Shown in pieces: positions 1 to 8,694 of a stretch of DNA of 64,000 nucleotides. Each line of letters opens with the position of its first letter. The first letter of the stretch is position 1. The stretch is taken from positions 93,209 through 157,208 of the forward strand of contig VGEP01000008.1 in assembly GCA_016869215.1 (NCBI GenBank), written 5' to 3'. The notes beneath the pieces are model-generated. The model ran no database searches. It saw only the letters and a program-made list of their open reading frames with translations, and was not told the origin of the DNA. A program made the position numbers and the translations under genes. The stretch is from Alphaproteobacteria bacterium. GTDB lineage: Bacteria > Pseudomonadota > Alphaproteobacteria > Rhizobiales > Xanthobacteraceae.

Positions 1-878
1 TCCTGCACCACGCGTACGGCGTAGAGGAAACGGCCTGCGGCGTCACGCACCGTCGACGAACGAATCGCCACCCAGATCACGCGCCCGTCCTTGCGGATGA
101 AGCGCTTCTCCAGCGAGTAGTCGCCGATCTCGCCTTCGACCTGCTTGCGATACATCTCCTCGTCGTTGTCGCGGTCGTTGGGATGGGTCGCATTGAATAG
201 CCGCCATCCAAGCAACTCCTCGCGGGTGAACCCGATGATAGAGCAGATCGCCTCGTTGACCCGCATGAAGCGACCCTCGGCGTCGAGCTCTACGATGCCG
301 ATCGCGGCGTGCTCGTAGGTCGCGTTCCATCGTTCCTGCTGTTGCCGGAGGTCCTGGCGGCTGCGGTCGAGCGCCTCGATGGCGCGGTTGCGCTCGGTAA
401 CGTCCTGCAGGCACCAGATCGCGCCCCAGCGCCTGCCCTGCGAATCGAACAGCGGATCGATACTGACCAGGACCGAGATGCGATCTCCACCCGGCCGCTC
501 GACAGTAATTTCCTGGTCGCGCACCGAAACGCCGGTCCGGAGCGATTCCGACAGAAGCGAGCGTTGCATGGCACGTCCGTCGGACGCGTAGAACTTCGAG
601 CGGGCTGTGAATTGATCGTGGGTTTCGCCGGGCCGCGGCGCGCGGCCCCAGATTTCCACCGCGCGGCGGTTGAAGCGGACGACGCGGCCGTCCAGATCGC
701 ATATCGCGGTCGCGATCGGAAGCAGATCGAGAAACGTATCGGCGGCCCCCAACGCCTGGTCAGTCGGCGGCTGCGACGTCCCCGGCGGACTGCCGCCGGC
801 GGTTGCATCCGCCGCGCGCGCGTCCAGCGCGCCGGCACTGTGCGCGGACAGCCCTCGGCCGGTCTTGGGAACGCTCAT
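1..878 (-). CDS. PAS/PAC sensor protein (C-terminal part beyond window edge)
   Basis: The minus-strand frame opens at ATG 878 and stays open to base 1, so about 292 N-terminal residues are visible and the effector end is missing. After a Pro/Gly/Ala-rich leader of about 40 residues there are two PAS domains, roughly residues 45-165 and 180-290. The first contains FNRRAVEIWGR, the second VNEAICSIIGFTREELLG followed by the PAC-type stretch KDGRVIWV. A short Gln/Arg-rich linker between them could be a coiled coil. PAS proteins of this layout usually end in a histidine kinase, GGDEF/EAL or similar output domain; which one cannot be told here. No signal peptide or membrane segment is seen, so a soluble cytoplasmic sensor is likely. 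The ATG is the first in frame after the divergent intergenic region shared with the MFS gene. Confidence 0.85.
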   Translation of the reverse strand, partial: MSVPKTGRGLSAHSAGALDARAADATAGGSPPGTSQPPTDQALGAADTFLDLLPIATAICDLDGRVVRFNRRAVEIWGRAPRPGETHDQFTARSKFYASDGRAMQRSLLSESLRTGVSVRDQEITVERPGGDRISVLVSIDPLFDSQGRRWGAIWCLQDVTERNRAIEALDRSRQDLRQQQERWNATYEHAAIGIVELDAEGRFMRVNEAICSIIGFTREELLGWRLFNATHPNDRDNDEEMYRKQVEGEIGDYSLEKRFIRKDGRVIWVAIRSSTVRDAAGRFLYAVRVVQ

Positions 879-1113
879 TGACGCACCATTGGCAATCCGG
901 CGACGACGCCTTGCATTGCTGACCCCGGCCATGGTTCATGTCCGGCGCCGGGGGCATTTCCATGGCCCTGTTCGCGCGCCGCGGCAGGACCGTCCTTCCC
1001 GGCCCGGCCCGAAAGCCTATCATGTTTGGCGGCTCGCTCGCCCCCGCCAATGCCACCTCAATCGCCCGCGGCGGCGCGAGTTCCATGGCTCGCCCGGGCG
1101 CCCGCGGAACCGC

Positions 1114-2349
1114 ATGACAGCAACCGAGGCGCAAGGCGACCCGATCTGGCGTCACCGGCCCTTCGCGCTCTACTGGGTTGCGAGGGTGTCCAGCACCGTC
1201 GCCCTGCAGATGCAGGCGGTGGCGGTGAGCTGGCAGATCTACGACCTGACCCGCAATCCGCTCGACCTCGGCCTCGTCGGCCTCGTCCAGTTCGTGCCGG
1301 CCGCGCTGTTCGTGCTGGTCGCGGGTCATGTTGCGGACCGCTACAACCGCCGCACCATCGTGCGCATCTGCTATCTGGTCGCGGCCATGGCCACGGCGAC
1401 GCTGGCGTTCGGCGCCGCGGGCGGCTGGTCCACGCGCGAGTCGCTGCTCGCCATCGTGTTCGTGATCGGGACCACGCGCGCCTTCGAGCAGACCACGCAG
1501 ACAACGCTGCTTCCGAACATCGTGCCGCTCGCAATGCTGCCGCGCGCCACCGCCGCCGCGGCGTCCGCGACCCAGCTCGCGGTGATCGTCGGGCCCGCAA
1601 TCGGCGGGTTGATCTACGCGGTGAATCCGGTGCTGGTCTATGCGCTGTGCTGCACTCTCTACATCGGAGCGGCGCTGACGATGGGCTTCGTGCAGGCCGT
1701 GCGAACGGCGCCCGCGCGCGAGCCGATCAGCGTCGCCGTGCTGTTCGCGGGCTTCTCCTATATCCAGAACAACAAGCTGATCCTCGGGGCGATCACGCTC
1801 GATCTGTTCGCGGTGCTGCTCGGCGGCGTGTTCGCATTGCTGCCGGTGTTTGCGCGCGACGTGTTTCAGGTCGGACCGTGGGGGCTTGGCCTGCTGCGCG
1901 CCGCGCCGGGCGTTGGCGCATTGATTGCTGCGGTCGCATTGACCCACCGCATGCCGCGGCAATGGATCGGACGGATCGTGTTCGGATCGGTCGCGACCTA
2001 TGGCGTCGCCATCGTCGCTTTCGCGCTGTCGACGTCGTTCTTGCTGTCGATCGGCCTTCTGGTCGTGCTCGGCGCGGTCGACATGATCAGCGTGGTGATC
2101 CGCATGACGCTGATCCAGCTTGAAACGCCCGACGCGATGCGCGGCCGCGTCAGTTCGGTGAACTCGCTGTTCGTGATCGCATCCAATCAGCTCGGCGATT
2201 TCCGCGCCGGCCTGATGGCATCCTGGATCGGAACGATCCCCGCCGTGCTGGTCGGCGGCGTCGGCACCCTGCTGGTCGTCCTGATCGGACGCAAGGCGTT
2301 TTCCGAGCTCTACAACGTCGAAAGCCTCGACACCTCGGCGCGGCGCTGA
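1114..2349 (+). CDS. MFS transporter (EntS-like exporter family)
   Basis: A 411-residue polytopic membrane protein with about 12 hydrophobic segments. It matches the MFS_3/enterobactin-exporter group: it opens with a Tyr/Trp-rich first helix (FALYWVARVSSTVALQMQ), has the loop 2-3 motif GHVADRYNRRTIVR, and shows a DAMRGRVSSVNSLFVIASNQ stretch in the second half that is typical of this group. The family exports siderophores or drugs; the substrate here is unknown. The frame is open upstream, but residues before ATG 1114 look like out-of-frame intergenic translation (Arg/Pro-rich), so the ATG directly before TATEAQGD is chosen. The 3' end overlaps the convergent glutamine amidotransferase gene by 40 bp. 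Family call is sure, substrate is not. Confidence 0.87.
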   Translation: MTATEAQGDPIWRHRPFALYWVARVSSTVALQMQAVAVSWQIYDLTRNPLDLGLVGLVQFVPAALFVLVAGHVADRYNRRTIVRICYLVAAMATATLAFGAAGGWSTRESLLAIVFVIGTTRAFEQTTQTTLLPNIVPLAMLPRATAAAASATQLAVIVGPAIGGLIYAVNPVLVYALCCTLYIGAALTMGFVQAVRTAPAREPISVAVLFAGFSYIQNNKLILGAITLDLFAVLLGGVFALLPVFARDVFQVGPWGLGLLRAAPGVGALIAAVALTHRMPRQWIGRIVFGSVATYGVAIVAFALSTSFLLSIGLLVVLGAVDMISVVIRMTLIQLETPDAMRGRVSSVNSLFVIASNQLGDFRAGLMASWIGTIPAVLVGGVGTLLVVLIGRKAFSELYNVESLDTSARR

Positions 2350-3077
2350 TCGCGCGCTGCGTCGAGTCGAACCACCGCCGAAGGCACGCGCGGTGCAAGC
2401 CAGCCGTCGATAAAGCTCGACAGCCAGGCGCGGCAGGCGGCGTCGTGCAGCAGGCGGCCCTCGAAGTGGGCGTCGCGCGGCTTGGCGTTCGGCAGCGACA
2501 TCCGCTCGTGGCCGCGCGTGGTCCAGCGGCACATGGTGGCGTGGGTGACGTCCATGTGGAATTGCAGCGCGTAGGCCGTACCGCCGTAGCCGAAGGCCTG
2601 CACCGGGAACGAGTCTCCCTCGGCCAGCAGATCCGCGCCGCGCGGCAGGTCGAAGCCTTCGCGATGCCACTGATAGACCTGCTCCGGCCACTCGCGGCAC
2701 ACTTCGCGCCCGGCGTCCGTCGGCTTGATCGGGTAGTAGCCGACTTCGGCGTGGCCTTCGGGATGCTTGTAGACCCGCGCGCCGAGATGGTGCGCCAGCA
2801 TCTGCGCGCCGAGGCAGATGCCGAGGTACGGCTTGCGCTCCTTGAGCGGCACGCCGATCCAGTCGACCTCCTTGCGCACCACCGGATCGTCGTCGTTGGC
2901 GCTCTGCGGGCCGCCGAAGATCACGACGCCGGCGTGCCCGTCCAAAGTCCCGGGCAGGTCGTCGCCGAACCGCGGCCGCCGGACATCGAGCGCGATGCCG
3001 CGCGCTCTCAGCTCTTGGCCGACGCGGCCGGGAGTCGAAAGCTCCCCATGCAGGACGGCGAGGACCGGGAGGCTCAT
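2310..3077 (-). CDS. class I glutamine amidotransferase
   Basis: A 255-residue protein with the GATase class I fold. The nucleophile elbow LGICLGAQ puts the catalytic Cys at residue 88. The His of the triad is in QFHMDVT (His174). The oxyanion region FGGPQSAND is at about residue 54. In most class I domains the triad ends in HPE; here the acidic position is Asp176 (HMD), a conservative change seen in some stand-alone GuaA-like amidotransferases. No partner synthetase is adjacent, so the ammonia acceptor is unknown. These stand-alone forms are often simply annotated as glutamine amidotransferase. The start ATG follows a short 155-bp intergenic region; the 3' end overlaps the MFS gene tail to tail. 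Confidence 0.87.
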   Translation of the reverse strand: MSLPVLAVLHGELSTPGRVGQELRARGIALDVRRPRFGDDLPGTLDGHAGVVIFGGPQSANDDDPVVRKEVDWIGVPLKERKPYLGICLGAQMLAHHLGARVYKHPEGHAEVGYYPIKPTDAGREVCREWPEQVYQWHREGFDLPRGADLLAEGDSFPVQAFGYGGTAYALQFHMDVTHATMCRWTTRGHERMSLPNAKPRDAHFEGRLLHDAACRAWLSSFIDGWLAPRVPSAVVRLDAARDQRRAEVSRLSTL

Positions 3078-3232
3078 GCGGCAATTCGATTTGGCGCAAG
3101 AAGGATCATGGCGCGAACAAATGCAACCGGCGTGCCATTACACACCTATCCGGTTAACGCGCGATTGCAAGCGCAAGGGAGCCTGACGCCCATGCCGGCG
3201 GCACAGGGCTCGCCGCCGCGCCCCGGCGTACG

Positions 3233-4015
3233 TCACGTCAGCCGACGGGCCTGCCGCGCTTCCAGCATCGCCAGCAGCGTTTCGCGCGGCACGATCCGCG
3301 GCGCAAGCGCGGCCACGATCTTGTTGGCGATGCCCGGCACCACCATCCGCCGCCCACGCATCAGCCCGCGATAGCCGGCGCGGGCGACCCGGTCGGCGGG
3401 CAGCGCGAACGGCCGGGGCGGCTCCGCCTCGGCCACCCCGGCGCGGGCCTGGAAGCCGGTCGCAACCGGACCTGGACAAAGGCACGTCACCCGGATGCCG
3501 CGCGGCGCAAGCTCGGCGTGCAGCGCATCGCTGAACGACACGACGAAGGCCTTGCTGGCGTAATAGACCGCCGAACCGGGTCCGGGGATGAGTCCCGCGA
3601 CCGACGCCACGTTGAGGATGCCGCCGCGGTGCCGCGCGAGGCTGTCGACGAAGGCCAGCGACAGGTCGGCAAGCGCGCGCATGTTGAGGTCGATCGTTGC
3701 GAGCTGCTCGTCGCGGTCGAGTGCGTCGGCGCGGCCGACCAGACCGAAACCCGCGTTGTTGACGACGTATTGCGGCTCCAGGCCGCGCGCGGCCAATGCG
3801 TTGCCGATCCATGCCGCGGCAGTCGGCAGCGTCAAATCGATCGCCAGCACCAGTGGCTCCGGCGCACCGGACGCCACGATTTCCGCGGCGAGCGCCTTCA
3901 GCCGCTGCTCGCGCCGCGCCACCAGCGCCAGGGCATGGCCGCGGCCCGCGAACACACGCGCCAGCGCCTCGCCGATGCCCGACGATGCGCCGGTGACGAT
4001 GGTGACGGGATTCAT
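3233..4015 (-). CDS. short-chain dehydrogenase/reductase (SDR)
   Basis: A 260-residue classical SDR. The NAD(P)-binding motif TGASSGIG is at residues 8-15, NNAG at 86-89, the catalytic Ser at about 138 (NVASVAGL) and the YxxxK pair at Tyr151/Lys155 (YYASK). The Arg residues after the glycine motif (VARREQR) suggest NADPH preference, which is inference. The frame extends upstream, but those 48 residues are an Arg-rich read through the 3' end of the TerB gene. The ATG at 4015 overlaps the TerB stop as ATGA, so the two genes are probably translationally coupled. The PGxVxTGF element after the substrate loop is typical of the DltE/YqjQ-like ketoreductase group. Substrate unknown. Confidence 0.92.
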   Translation of the reverse strand: MNPVTIVTGASSGIGEALARVFAGRGHALALVARREQRLKALAAEIVASGAPEPLVLAIDLTLPTAAAWIGNALAARGLEPQYVVNNAGFGLVGRADALDRDEQLATIDLNMRALADLSLAFVDSLARHRGGILNVASVAGLIPGPGSAVYYASKAFVVSFSDALHAELAPRGIRVTCLCPGPVATGFQARAGVAEAEPPRPFALPADRVARAGYRGLMRGRRMVVPGIANKIVAALAPRIVPRETLLAMLEARQARRLT

Positions 4016-4482
4016 GCGCCGCCTTGTCCGTGCGCGGCGGCGACGCGCTGACGCAGCGCGATACGCTCGTTCGACGACACACCGAGCAAATCGGCCGTGC
4101 GCCAGATCAGGTTGCTCTCGAATTCGGTCGCATTGCCGTCGGTGTACGCGATCTCCCACATCATCTCGACGGTCCGCGCGCGCGCCTTGTCGTCGAGCTT
4201 GCGCATGAGAAGGTGCGTAAACCGGTAAAGGTCGGTTGCCTCGCGCTCTACGGCCGTCGCCTGCTCGATCAGCTCCTGCGCCGCCGCGTCGTCGAGCGCG
4301 AACCGCCGCTGCAGCATGCCGGCCAGATTGACATGTTCGGGCTCCGACATCCGGCCGTCGACGGCCGCTGCATGCACGAGCAGCGCCGCCACCGCGACGC
4401 GGTAGTCGTCGTCGCCGAACGCATGCGCCGGTTTGCCGCCGCTCGAAAGGTCCGCGAAGAACTCCTTGATCGCCTGGAACAC
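4012..4482 (-). CDS. TerB-family (tellurite resistance/COG4103) protein
   Basis: A soluble, mostly helical protein of 156 residues. The helical core with LLVHAAAVDGRMSEPEH and WEIAYTDGNATEFE carries paired acidic positions in two similar halves, the hallmark of TerB domains, which bind metal (Ca2+ or similar) through these acidic loops. The chosen start is GTG 4482: GGAGG lies 5 bases upstream. The longer frame back to 4584 would translate part of the palindromic element at 4518-4683 and is rejected. The 3' end overlaps the SDR start by 4 bases. In alphaproteobacteria this small TerB protein is widespread and of unknown role; no tellurite operon is nearby. Confidence 0.87.
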   Translation of the reverse strand: MFQAIKEFFADLSSGGKPAHAFGDDDYRVAVAALLVHAAAVDGRMSEPEHVNLAGMLQRRFALDDAAAQELIEQATAVEREATDLYRFTHLLMRKLDDKARARTVEMMWEIAYTDGNATEFESNLIWRTADLLGVSSNERIALRQRVAAAHGQGGA

Positions 4483-4517
4483 CCGCACCTCCGGTCGCGC
4501 GCCGAAAATCTTGCCGC

Positions 4518-4683
4518 TAGTGGAGCGGTTTTGACATTCGCTACCCGCCTGGCAGCAAACTCGCGAAGCGAATGTCAAATCCAATGCTTCACTGGCACTT
4601 GGATTTTGTCAGTGGTCCTTTGATTCTAACATTCGCAACCACGCCTGCTGAAACGGGATGCGAATGTTGGAATTGGACCACTA
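4518..4683. mobile_element. MITE-like palindromic element, 166 bp
   Basis: The element is bounded by TAGTGG at the left and CCACTA at the right. Read inward from each end, the two 24-base termini are similar and both finish in ACATTCGC. Inside are three hairpins: a perfect 12-bp stem (4531-4542 with 4567-4578), a 6-bp stem (4579-4584 with 4599-4604), and a longer one whose arms are AGTGGTCC/GGACCACT (4611-4618 with 4675-4682) and AACATTCGCA/TGCGAATGTT (4628-4637 with 4659-4668). The second half is therefore a near copy of the first. It has no coding capacity. It is more AT-rich than its flanks and lies 36 bp upstream of the TerB start, where that gene's promoter should be. A MITE or REP-like repeat is the natural reading; other genomic copies cannot be checked here. 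Confidence 0.6.
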
Positions 4684-4738
4684 ACGCGCGGCGCATAACA
4701 GCGTTCAGGATACGGCAGAATTCGGGAAGCCGGAGGTT

Positions 4739-5335
4739 CTAATTGATCGCGCGGCCCTTGCGCTGGCTCTCGTCGAGCAGACGCAGGTTGTTCTGGATAT
4801 AGGGATTCTCCGGGTCCCGCGCCTGGGCGGCGCGGAGCGTGCTGCGGGCGCGGGCGTAATCGCCGCGCAGCATGTACGAGAAGCCCTGGTTGTTCAGGAT
4901 TTCCGGCGTCGGCCCGGCGACCTTGATGGCCTGCGCGTAGGAGCGGTCCGCCAGGTCGAAGCGCTTAAGCCGGTCGTAGGACGCGGCCAGCCCCACCCAG
5001 GCTTCGGCGTCGCGCGGATGCCGCTCGACAGCGAGCCGGAAGTGACGCTCAGCCAGTCCGTAGCTGCCTTGCCGGAAATATTTCTTGCCAACGCTGACGT
5101 CGTCGTGCGGATCGCTGCCAAGGAGCTCGGGCGACAGCGGCGGCGGACCTGGCGGCGTGCCGGGCCGCGCTTCGATCGAACCGGTCACGTCGTCCGCTGG
5201 CGCGGCCGCCGGGAACGCCGGAAGCGAGTCGGTGAGCTTGCGGAAGGGATTGTCGGGGCCGGACGTGGTCTCGCAGCCCGCGAGCCAGACCAGGCCCACG
5301 GCCGCAACCGCGACCCGAACACCCCAAACACGCAT
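4739..5335 (-). CDS. TPR-containing lipoprotein
   Basis: A 198-residue protein with a lipoprotein signal: a short basic N-terminus, a hydrophobic stretch and the lipobox LAGC with Cys at residue 21. After a Pro-rich linker (about residues 45-75) come two to three tetratricopeptide repeats: SYGLAERHFRLAVERHPRDA, AWVGLAASYDRLKRFDLADR and FSYMLRGDYARARSTLRAAQ. It probably sits on the inner leaflet of the outer membrane or in the periplasm as a protein-interaction scaffold. Related small TPR lipoproteins (TadD-like) accompany Tad pilus systems, and a Tad operon lies 3.4 kb away, so a TadD role is possible but unproven. ATG 5335 is preferred over GTG 5341 because it gives the better signal peptide. 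Confidence 0.85.
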   Translation of the reverse strand: MRVWGVRVAVAAVGLVWLAGCETTSGPDNPFRKLTDSLPAFPAAAPADDVTGSIEARPGTPPGPPPLSPELLGSDPHDDVSVGKKYFRQGSYGLAERHFRLAVERHPRDAEAWVGLAASYDRLKRFDLADRSYAQAIKVAGPTPEILNNQGFSYMLRGDYARARSTLRAAQARDPENPYIQNNLRLLDESQRKGRAIN

Positions 5336-5519
5336 CACCACACCCCGATGCCGATGCAGGCTAGGTGACGACGGTTAACAATTCACTCGCCCACACCACG
5401 CGCCGGGTCCATCAGCCAAGTGACTGAAATCGTGGGCCAATGTCGCGGCAGCCGCGCCGCTTGGCAGGGTTAACAGCGGACCGATAAGCTTGCCGCATCC
5501 GCTTGGGAGGACAACGACC

Positions 5520-6494
5520 ATGACCGGACCGATCCGCGCCGCAGCAGCCGCCGCGCTCCTCTGCCTCGCCGCTCCGCCAGCACTTCACGCGCAGACGTTT
5601 CCATCGCGCCCGGTGACCATCATCGTTCCGACCACCGCGGGCGGCGGGACCGACATCATCGCGCGCCTGATCGGCGACCAGCTATCCAAGCAGCTCAACC
5701 AGGCCTTCGTGATCGAGAACCGGCCCGGCGCCGGTCTCGTGGTCGGCACCGTTGCAGCAGCCAAGGCGCAGCCCGACGGCTACACCCTGCTCGCGGGCCT
5801 CAACGGAAGCATGGCAGTGAACCCGAGCTTGTTCGCCAGCCTCGCCTACGATCCGATCCGCGACTTCACGCCGGTCGCGATGCTCGCCGACTATCCGTTC
5901 CTGGTGGTGGTGAACAACGACCTGCCGGCAAAGTCGATCAAGGAACTGATCGCGCTCGCCAAGTCCAAGCCCGGCCAGATCAACTACGCCTCGGCGGGCA
6001 ACGGCACCGGCCAGCACCTGTCCGCCGAGCTGTTCAAGATGATGACCGGCACCGACATAGCGCACGTGCCCTACCGCGGCGCGCAGCCGGCCTATATCGA
6101 CGTCATCTCCGGGCGCGTGCCGGTGTTCTTCGACAACATGTCGGGCGCGATGAACCTCGCCAAGACCGGCAAGGTGCGCGCGCTCGCGATCACGTCGAAG
6201 ACCCGCTCGACGCTGATGCCCGACGTACCGACCGTGCACGAATCCGGCGTGCCGGGTTTCGAGTACCACACCTGGTTCGGCCTCTGGGCGCCGAAGAACA
6301 CCCCGCGTCAGGTGGTCGAGCGGCTGCACGCCGAGGTCCGCAAGGCGCTGGCCGATCCGGCGGTGATCGCGAAGGTCGCGGCCACCGCGGGCGTGCCGTC
6401 GCAGATGCCGCTCGCCGACATCGAGCCTTACGTCAAGGCCGAGATCGGCAAATGGGCCGAAGTGGTCAAGCGCGCCGGCATCAAGGTGCAATAG
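5520..6494 (+). CDS. Bug/TctC-family tripartite tricarboxylate receptor
   Basis: A 324-residue periplasmic solute receptor of the Bug family. It has an N-terminal Sec signal peptide ending near residue 25 (LHAQ), then the family landmarks IIVPTTAGGGTDIIAR, ENRPGAG and DGYTLL in the first lobe, and LMPDVPTVHESGVPGFE in the second. Bug receptors bind carboxylates, amides or vitamins and work with TctA/TctB or alone. No tctAB is adjacent; the nearest pair is at 27.4 kb. ATG 5520 is preceded by GGGAGGA with good spacing. It ends in a TAG stop. The ligand cannot be predicted. Confidence 0.93.
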   Translation: MTGPIRAAAAAALLCLAAPPALHAQTFPSRPVTIIVPTTAGGGTDIIARLIGDQLSKQLNQAFVIENRPGAGLVVGTVAAAKAQPDGYTLLAGLNGSMAVNPSLFASLAYDPIRDFTPVAMLADYPFLVVVNNDLPAKSIKELIALAKSKPGQINYASAGNGTGQHLSAELFKMMTGTDIAHVPYRGAQPAYIDVISGRVPVFFDNMSGAMNLAKTGKVRALAITSKTRSTLMPDVPTVHESGVPGFEYHTWFGLWAPKNTPRQVVERLHAEVRKALADPAVIAKVAATAGVPSQMPLADIEPYVKAEIGKWAEVVKRAGIKVQ

Positions 6495-6619
6495 CGCGAA
6501 CCGTCTGCCGGCGGCGTATCCGCCTTTTCAACAGGCTTCCGGCGGGACGGCATGCGCTAACCCACGGGAAGTGCTACGGCCTCACTGTCATCGTCCCGTC
6601 ATAATTCGTTGACCGGGGC

Positions 6620-8137
6620 ATGGCCGGGGATGCGGTGGCCAAAAGCACGCTCGACAAGGACCTGAAAAAGGTCGTCCGGCTGGAGACCGCGACCTACGCG
6701 CTGGGGCGCTCGCTGGCCACGCCGGGCCTGCTGATCGTGTTCATGCTCGGCGCCATCGTGGCCGCCAGCCTGTCGATCGCGCCGGGCCCGCTCAATCATT
6801 TCGTCATCGTCGCCGCCGTGATCGCGGCCTACATGGCGCTCAACATCGGCGCCAACGACGTTGCCAACAACATGGGCCCCGCGGTGGGCAGCCGGGCGCT
6901 CACCATGGCGAGCGCGCTCGCCATCGCCGGGGTCTGCGAGGCGGCGGGCGCGATCCTCGCCGGCGGCGACGTGGTCAACACCGTCTCGCGCGACCTGCTC
7001 CGGCCCCCGCAGGACATGCGGGTCGAGCATTTCATCCTGGTGATGATGGCGGCGCTGATGGCGGCCGCGGCCTGGATCCATCTCGCGACCATCCTCGGCG
7101 CACCGGTCTCGACCACGCATTCCATCGTCGGCGGCGTGGTCGGATCGGGCGTCGCGGCCGCAGGCGCAAGCGTCGTCGACTGGGGCGTGATCGGCGCCAT
7201 CGCAGCGAGCTGGGTGATCTCGCCGGTGATGGGCGGCTTGATCGCGGCAGCCCTGCTCGCCTTCGTCAAATGGACCGTGATCTACCGCGCCGACCGCGTC
7301 GCCGCCGCGCGCCGCTGGGTGCCGGTGCTGGTGGCGCTGATGGCCGGCACCTTCGCGATGTATCTGGTGTCGAAGGGGCTGAGCCGGGTCTGGCGACCGC
7401 CGCTGCAGATCGTGCTGCTGTTCGGCGTCGCCTTCTTCGCGCTGGGGCTGTTCGCGGCGCAGCCCTGGGTCCGCCGCCGCTCCAAGGGCATGGAGAACCG
7501 CCGCAAGCACGTGGCCGAATTATTCTACCTGCCGCTCGCCTGTGCGGCCGCTCTGCTGTCGTTCGCGCACGGAGCAAACGACGTCGCCAACGCCGTCGGC
7601 CCGCTCGCCGCCATCCTGTCCGCGGCGCAATCGGGTCTGGCCGACGCCGGAAAGGTGGCGCTGCCGCTCTGGGTGCTCGCCATCGGCGCGGTCGGCATTT
7701 CCATCGGGCTTGCGCTGTTCGGGCCGGGCCTGATCCGCACCGTGGGCGAGAAGATCACCAAGATGGACGCGATCCGCGCCTATTGCGTCGCGCTGTCGGC
7801 GGCGATCACGGTGCTGGTGGCGTCGGCGCTCGGCCTGCCCGTCTCGTCGACGCACATCGCCGTCGGCGCGGTGTTCGGAGTGGGCTATCTGCGCGAGTAC
7901 CTTTCCAACACCGGCGTTCGGAACCTCGCGGTGCAGCCGCGCACGTTGTTCCTGAAAACCTCGCGGCTCAACAAGACGCCCGAGGAGGCGGTCGCCAACT
8001 ACCAGAAGCGTGAGCGGCGGCGGCTGGTTCGCCGCCAGCACGTCGTCGGCATCGCCGCAGCCTGGGTCGTGACCGTGCCGGCCGCAGGCCTGCTGGCCGC
8101 CGGCATCTATCTCTTGATGCACAGGATCGTGGGTTAA
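6620..8137 (+). CDS. pit: inorganic phosphate transporter, PiT family
   Basis: A 505-residue inner-membrane protein of the PHO4/PiT family, which imports phosphate as a metal-phosphate complex driven by protons. The two inverted halves each carry the signature: GANDVANNMGPAVG near residue 76 and GANDVANAVGPLAAI near residue 318. Each half also has a second motif, APVSTTHSIVGGVVGSG and LPVSSTHIAVGAVFGVG. Between the halves there is a hydrophilic loop with a basic stretch (RRRSKGMENRRKH). A cytoplasmic N-terminal tail of about 35 residues precedes the first helix. No PhoU-like gene (DUF47) accompanies it, unlike many pit operons. The last 4 bases overlap the convergent Nudix gene. Confidence 0.92.
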   Translation: MAGDAVAKSTLDKDLKKVVRLETATYALGRSLATPGLLIVFMLGAIVAASLSIAPGPLNHFVIVAAVIAAYMALNIGANDVANNMGPAVGSRALTMASALAIAGVCEAAGAILAGGDVVNTVSRDLLRPPQDMRVEHFILVMMAALMAAAAWIHLATILGAPVSTTHSIVGGVVGSGVAAAGASVVDWGVIGAIAASWVISPVMGGLIAAALLAFVKWTVIYRADRVAAARRWVPVLVALMAGTFAMYLVSKGLSRVWRPPLQIVLLFGVAFFALGLFAAQPWVRRRSKGMENRRKHVAELFYLPLACAAALLSFAHGANDVANAVGPLAAILSAAQSGLADAGKVALPLWVLAIGAVGISIGLALFGPGLIRTVGEKITKMDAIRAYCVALSAAITVLVASALGLPVSSTHIAVGAVFGVGYLREYLSNTGVRNLAVQPRTLFLKTSRLNKTPEEAVANYQKRERRRLVRRQHVVGIAAAWVVTVPAAGLLAAGIYLLMHRIVG

Positions 8138-8613
8138 CCCGCCGCCGACAGGCGCCGGTGCAGCGCCTGCGTCATTTCGACAAGCCGCGGCTCCGACAGC
8201 AGGCGCATGGCTTCCGGCAGGATCGCCCAGTGCCGGTGGCGGTTGCCCTTCTCGCGCCAGTCTTCGAGCTGGCGAATCAGCCGCAGCGGATACATGTCGA
8301 CTTCGATCACCGAGCGGCGGATGCCGACGGTCTTGAGCGTGCGGTAGCTGCCGAGCGGCGCGGTCTCGATGTCGCCCTCGATGCCGGCCTCTTCCAGCGC
8401 CTCATGCGCCGCGACCTCCCACGGCCGCAGCCCCTCGATCGGCGCCCCCTTCGGGTAGATCCAGCGCCCGGTGCGGCGCGACGTGATGAGCAGAAACACC
8501 GGCTGGCCCTGGACCAGGGCATAGGGAATGGCCCCCGACTGGCGCACGGCCTCGGGCGCGCCCGCACGCAGTGTCACCAGGTTGTTCCAGCGCTCGGCGA
8601 TGTTCGCCAGCAT
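8134..8613 (-). CDS. Nudix hydrolase (diphosphoinositol-polyphosphate-type)
   Basis: A 159-residue single-domain Nudix hydrolase. The Nudix box is GAPIEGLRPWEVAAHEALEE followed by AGI: the essential catalytic EEAG core is intact, while the first Glu of the canonical box is Leu and the Arg of RE is His. The preceding IYPKG and following GxY fit the DIPP/YfcD-like group that hydrolyses nucleoside or inositol diphosphates; these alphaproteobacterial forms often show the relaxed box. It is convergent with pit. A role in phosphate or nucleotide metabolism is inference from family only. ATG 8613 is the first start in frame after the tad operon end. Confidence 0.9.
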   Translation of the reverse strand: MLANIAERWNNLVTLRAGAPEAVRQSGAIPYALVQGQPVFLLITSRRTGRWIYPKGAPIEGLRPWEVAAHEALEEAGIEGDIETAPLGSYRTLKTVGIRRSVIEVDMYPLRLIRQLEDWREKGNRHRHWAILPEAMRLLSEPRLVEMTQALHRRLSAAG

Positions 8614-8694
8614 TCGGGTTCCGCCTTCAACTCGAATCGCAGGCCGAATGTAGTCGATTGCCCGGCGCAGCGCACGCCGGCAGCGCCGCAGGCG

